A DNA stretch of 64,000 nucleotides from JADLGL01 sp963732865 (GTDB lineage Bacteria; Pseudomonadota; Alphaproteobacteria; Rhizobiales; Kaistiaceae), in NCBI GenBank assembly GCA_963732865.1, contig CAVTBC010000004.1, forward strand, positions 620,001-684,000, in the 5' to 3' direction. The stretch's first letter is position 1; each line of letters starts with the position of its first letter. Positions 60,475 to 64,000 of this stretch are shown here, in pieces. Both the position numbers and the translations under genes were made by a program. Under the pieces are notes generated by a model that searched no databases, was not told where the DNA came from, and saw only the letters and a program-made list of their open reading frames with translations.

Positions 60475-61168
60475 GGCGATCCGCCGCCAGGTTCATCGCG
60501 GATGCCAGGCGCGCGGCCGCCGTGCTTCGCCAGGACCCGGCGAGGCAGGGCATCTCCACCAATTCTGAGAGAGCGGCCGTGTCGCGATCCTTGCCGACCA
60601 ATAGGCCGAAGGCGCGCGCTACCGGCCAGTCCGGATGCGGGCGGGCGATGAGGTGAATCTCATCGCCCTGGGAAACCGAACCGGCTTCGAGGACGCGGTA
60701 GTACCAACCGCCGCGCCGCGTCTTGACCACCGCCTCGACCATCGACTGATCGCGGAACCGATGCCCGAGCTTCCAGCAAGGGCTGCGGCCCTGGCAAATC
60801 TCCACCAGCGCCGTCCCGAGTTCAAAGCGATCGCCGAGGCACACATCCCATTCGGTCCAGCCTTCAGTCGATATGTTCTCGCCGAACGCCGCGTGCCCCG
60901 CGAAAACCGGGGCGAGGTCCGGGCGCTCGGCGGCGAAGGTCGCGTAGTGCTCATGCGGATAGTGCAGCATCGCCTTGTCGGTGCCGCCATGGACGGCGAG
61001 ATCGGCTTGCTGATCGCCGTCGATGCCCGTCGCCGTGATGGTCAAGGCCCCGGTCACCGGGTGTTTGACGTACGCGCTCGGTTCGCCCTCAGGGCCATAG
61101 GCGACGATCCGCCCGATCAGGGTCGTCAGGATGGGAAGAGCGTCACCGACTGAGGAGGAAGCTGGCAT
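60467..61168 (-). CDS. MOSC-domain protein, YiiM-like
   Basis: 233 residues from ATG at 61166-61168. VAYGPEGEPSAYVKHPVTGALTITATGIDGDQQADLAVHGGTDKAMLHYPHEHY, then GENISTEGWTEWDVCLGDRFELG, and VEICQGRSPCWKLGHRF with the conserved MOSC cysteine (Cys in RSPCWKL). MOSC proteins bind molybdenum cofactor sulfur; YiiM-like members help detoxify N-hydroxylated compounds. Because of indels in ileS, the frame runs open back to 61456, fusing the ileS tail to this gene; I take the internal ATG as the true start. Confidence 0.85.
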   Translation of the reverse strand: MPASSSVGDALPILTTLIGRIVAYGPEGEPSAYVKHPVTGALTITATGIDGDQQADLAVHGGTDKAMLHYPHEHYATFAAERPDLAPVFAGHAAFGENISTEGWTEWDVCLGDRFELGTALVEICQGRSPCWKLGHRFRDQSMVEAVVKTRRGGWYYRVLEAGSVSQGDEIHLIARPHPDWPVARAFGLLVGKDRDTAALSELVEMPCLAGSWRSTAAARLASAMNLAADRPI

Positions 61169-61232
61169 GGCTGGCGCGCCTGTTGTCTCCGAGTTGCCGG
61201 AGCCGATGCAAGGAGCGAGCCCACTCGAACGG

Positions 61233-64000
<2,768 letters not shown>

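Overview
The window is GC-rich, densely packed chromosomal DNA from an alphaproteobacterium, most likely of the order Hyphomicrobiales (Rhizobiales). The evidence is the 16S/23S sequence style and gene content typical of that order: chorismate mutase-hisC-tyrA divergent from metX-metW, aroK-aroB, ptsP-prfA-prmC, and DUF2125, DUF4167, DUF1178 and DUF2630 genes. I saw no transposase, integrase of mobile type, CRISPR array or prophage gene; this is core chromosome with a few small accessory patches.

Layout. 1-3150: edge-truncated solute-binding protein, a GT61-family protein (frameshifted), a thioredoxin-fold protein and a DUF3426-like membrane protein. 3356-5815: ftsE-ftsX-acyltransferase, translationally overlapped. 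5886-7920: small hypothetical, gamma-glutamylcyclotransferase, DUF2125 protein. 7856-12773: aromatic amino-acid operon (chorismate mutase, aminotransferase, prephenate dehydrogenase, ATGA-coupled) divergent from metX-metW. 12770-16688: methyltransferase, gloB, DUF985 cupin, NYN-domain protein. 16692-20737: aroB-aroK, a 47-residue membrane protein coupled to xerD, then accA (frameshifted). 20843-26734: murein L,D-transpeptidase-like lipoprotein, FAD oxidoreductase plus GT2 glycosyltransferase, secA. 26990-33440: parvulin isomerase, argJ, Nudix hydrolase, NDUFAF5-like methyltransferase, comF, glutaredoxin, nitrilase, DUF1178. 33460-36400: outer-membrane barrel, ubiG, DUF2630, ppa. 36507-38803: TetR repressor and divergent drug exporter with paired operators. 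38955-50217: lysC, ptsP, prfA, prmC, DUF4167, clpB, M23 peptidase (frameshifted). 50401-55888: complete rRNA operon with promoter, boxA, 16S, tRNA-Ile, tRNA-Ala, 23S and 5S. 55995-61168: accessory cluster of acetyltransferases, Imm-5-like protein, cupin, MarR regulator, methyltransferase, GT61 protein and MOSC protein. 61233-64000: 3' part of ileS.

The genes serve cell division (FtsEX), protein export (SecA), translation (PrfA with its methylase PrmC, IleS, rRNA), aromatic, methionine, arginine and lysine-family biosynthesis, fatty-acid synthesis and envelope construction. The strongest anomaly is a set of single-base frameshifts close to the 3' ends of four genes (GT61 at 660, accA, M23 peptidase, and ileS twice). 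In each case the adjacent frame continues the family's normal C terminus, so they look like consensus indel errors or very recent lesions. The best regulatory findings are the two-operator TetR/MFS divergent promoter and a 9+9 palindrome over the MarR start. I did not find convincing evidence of a wholly new system.
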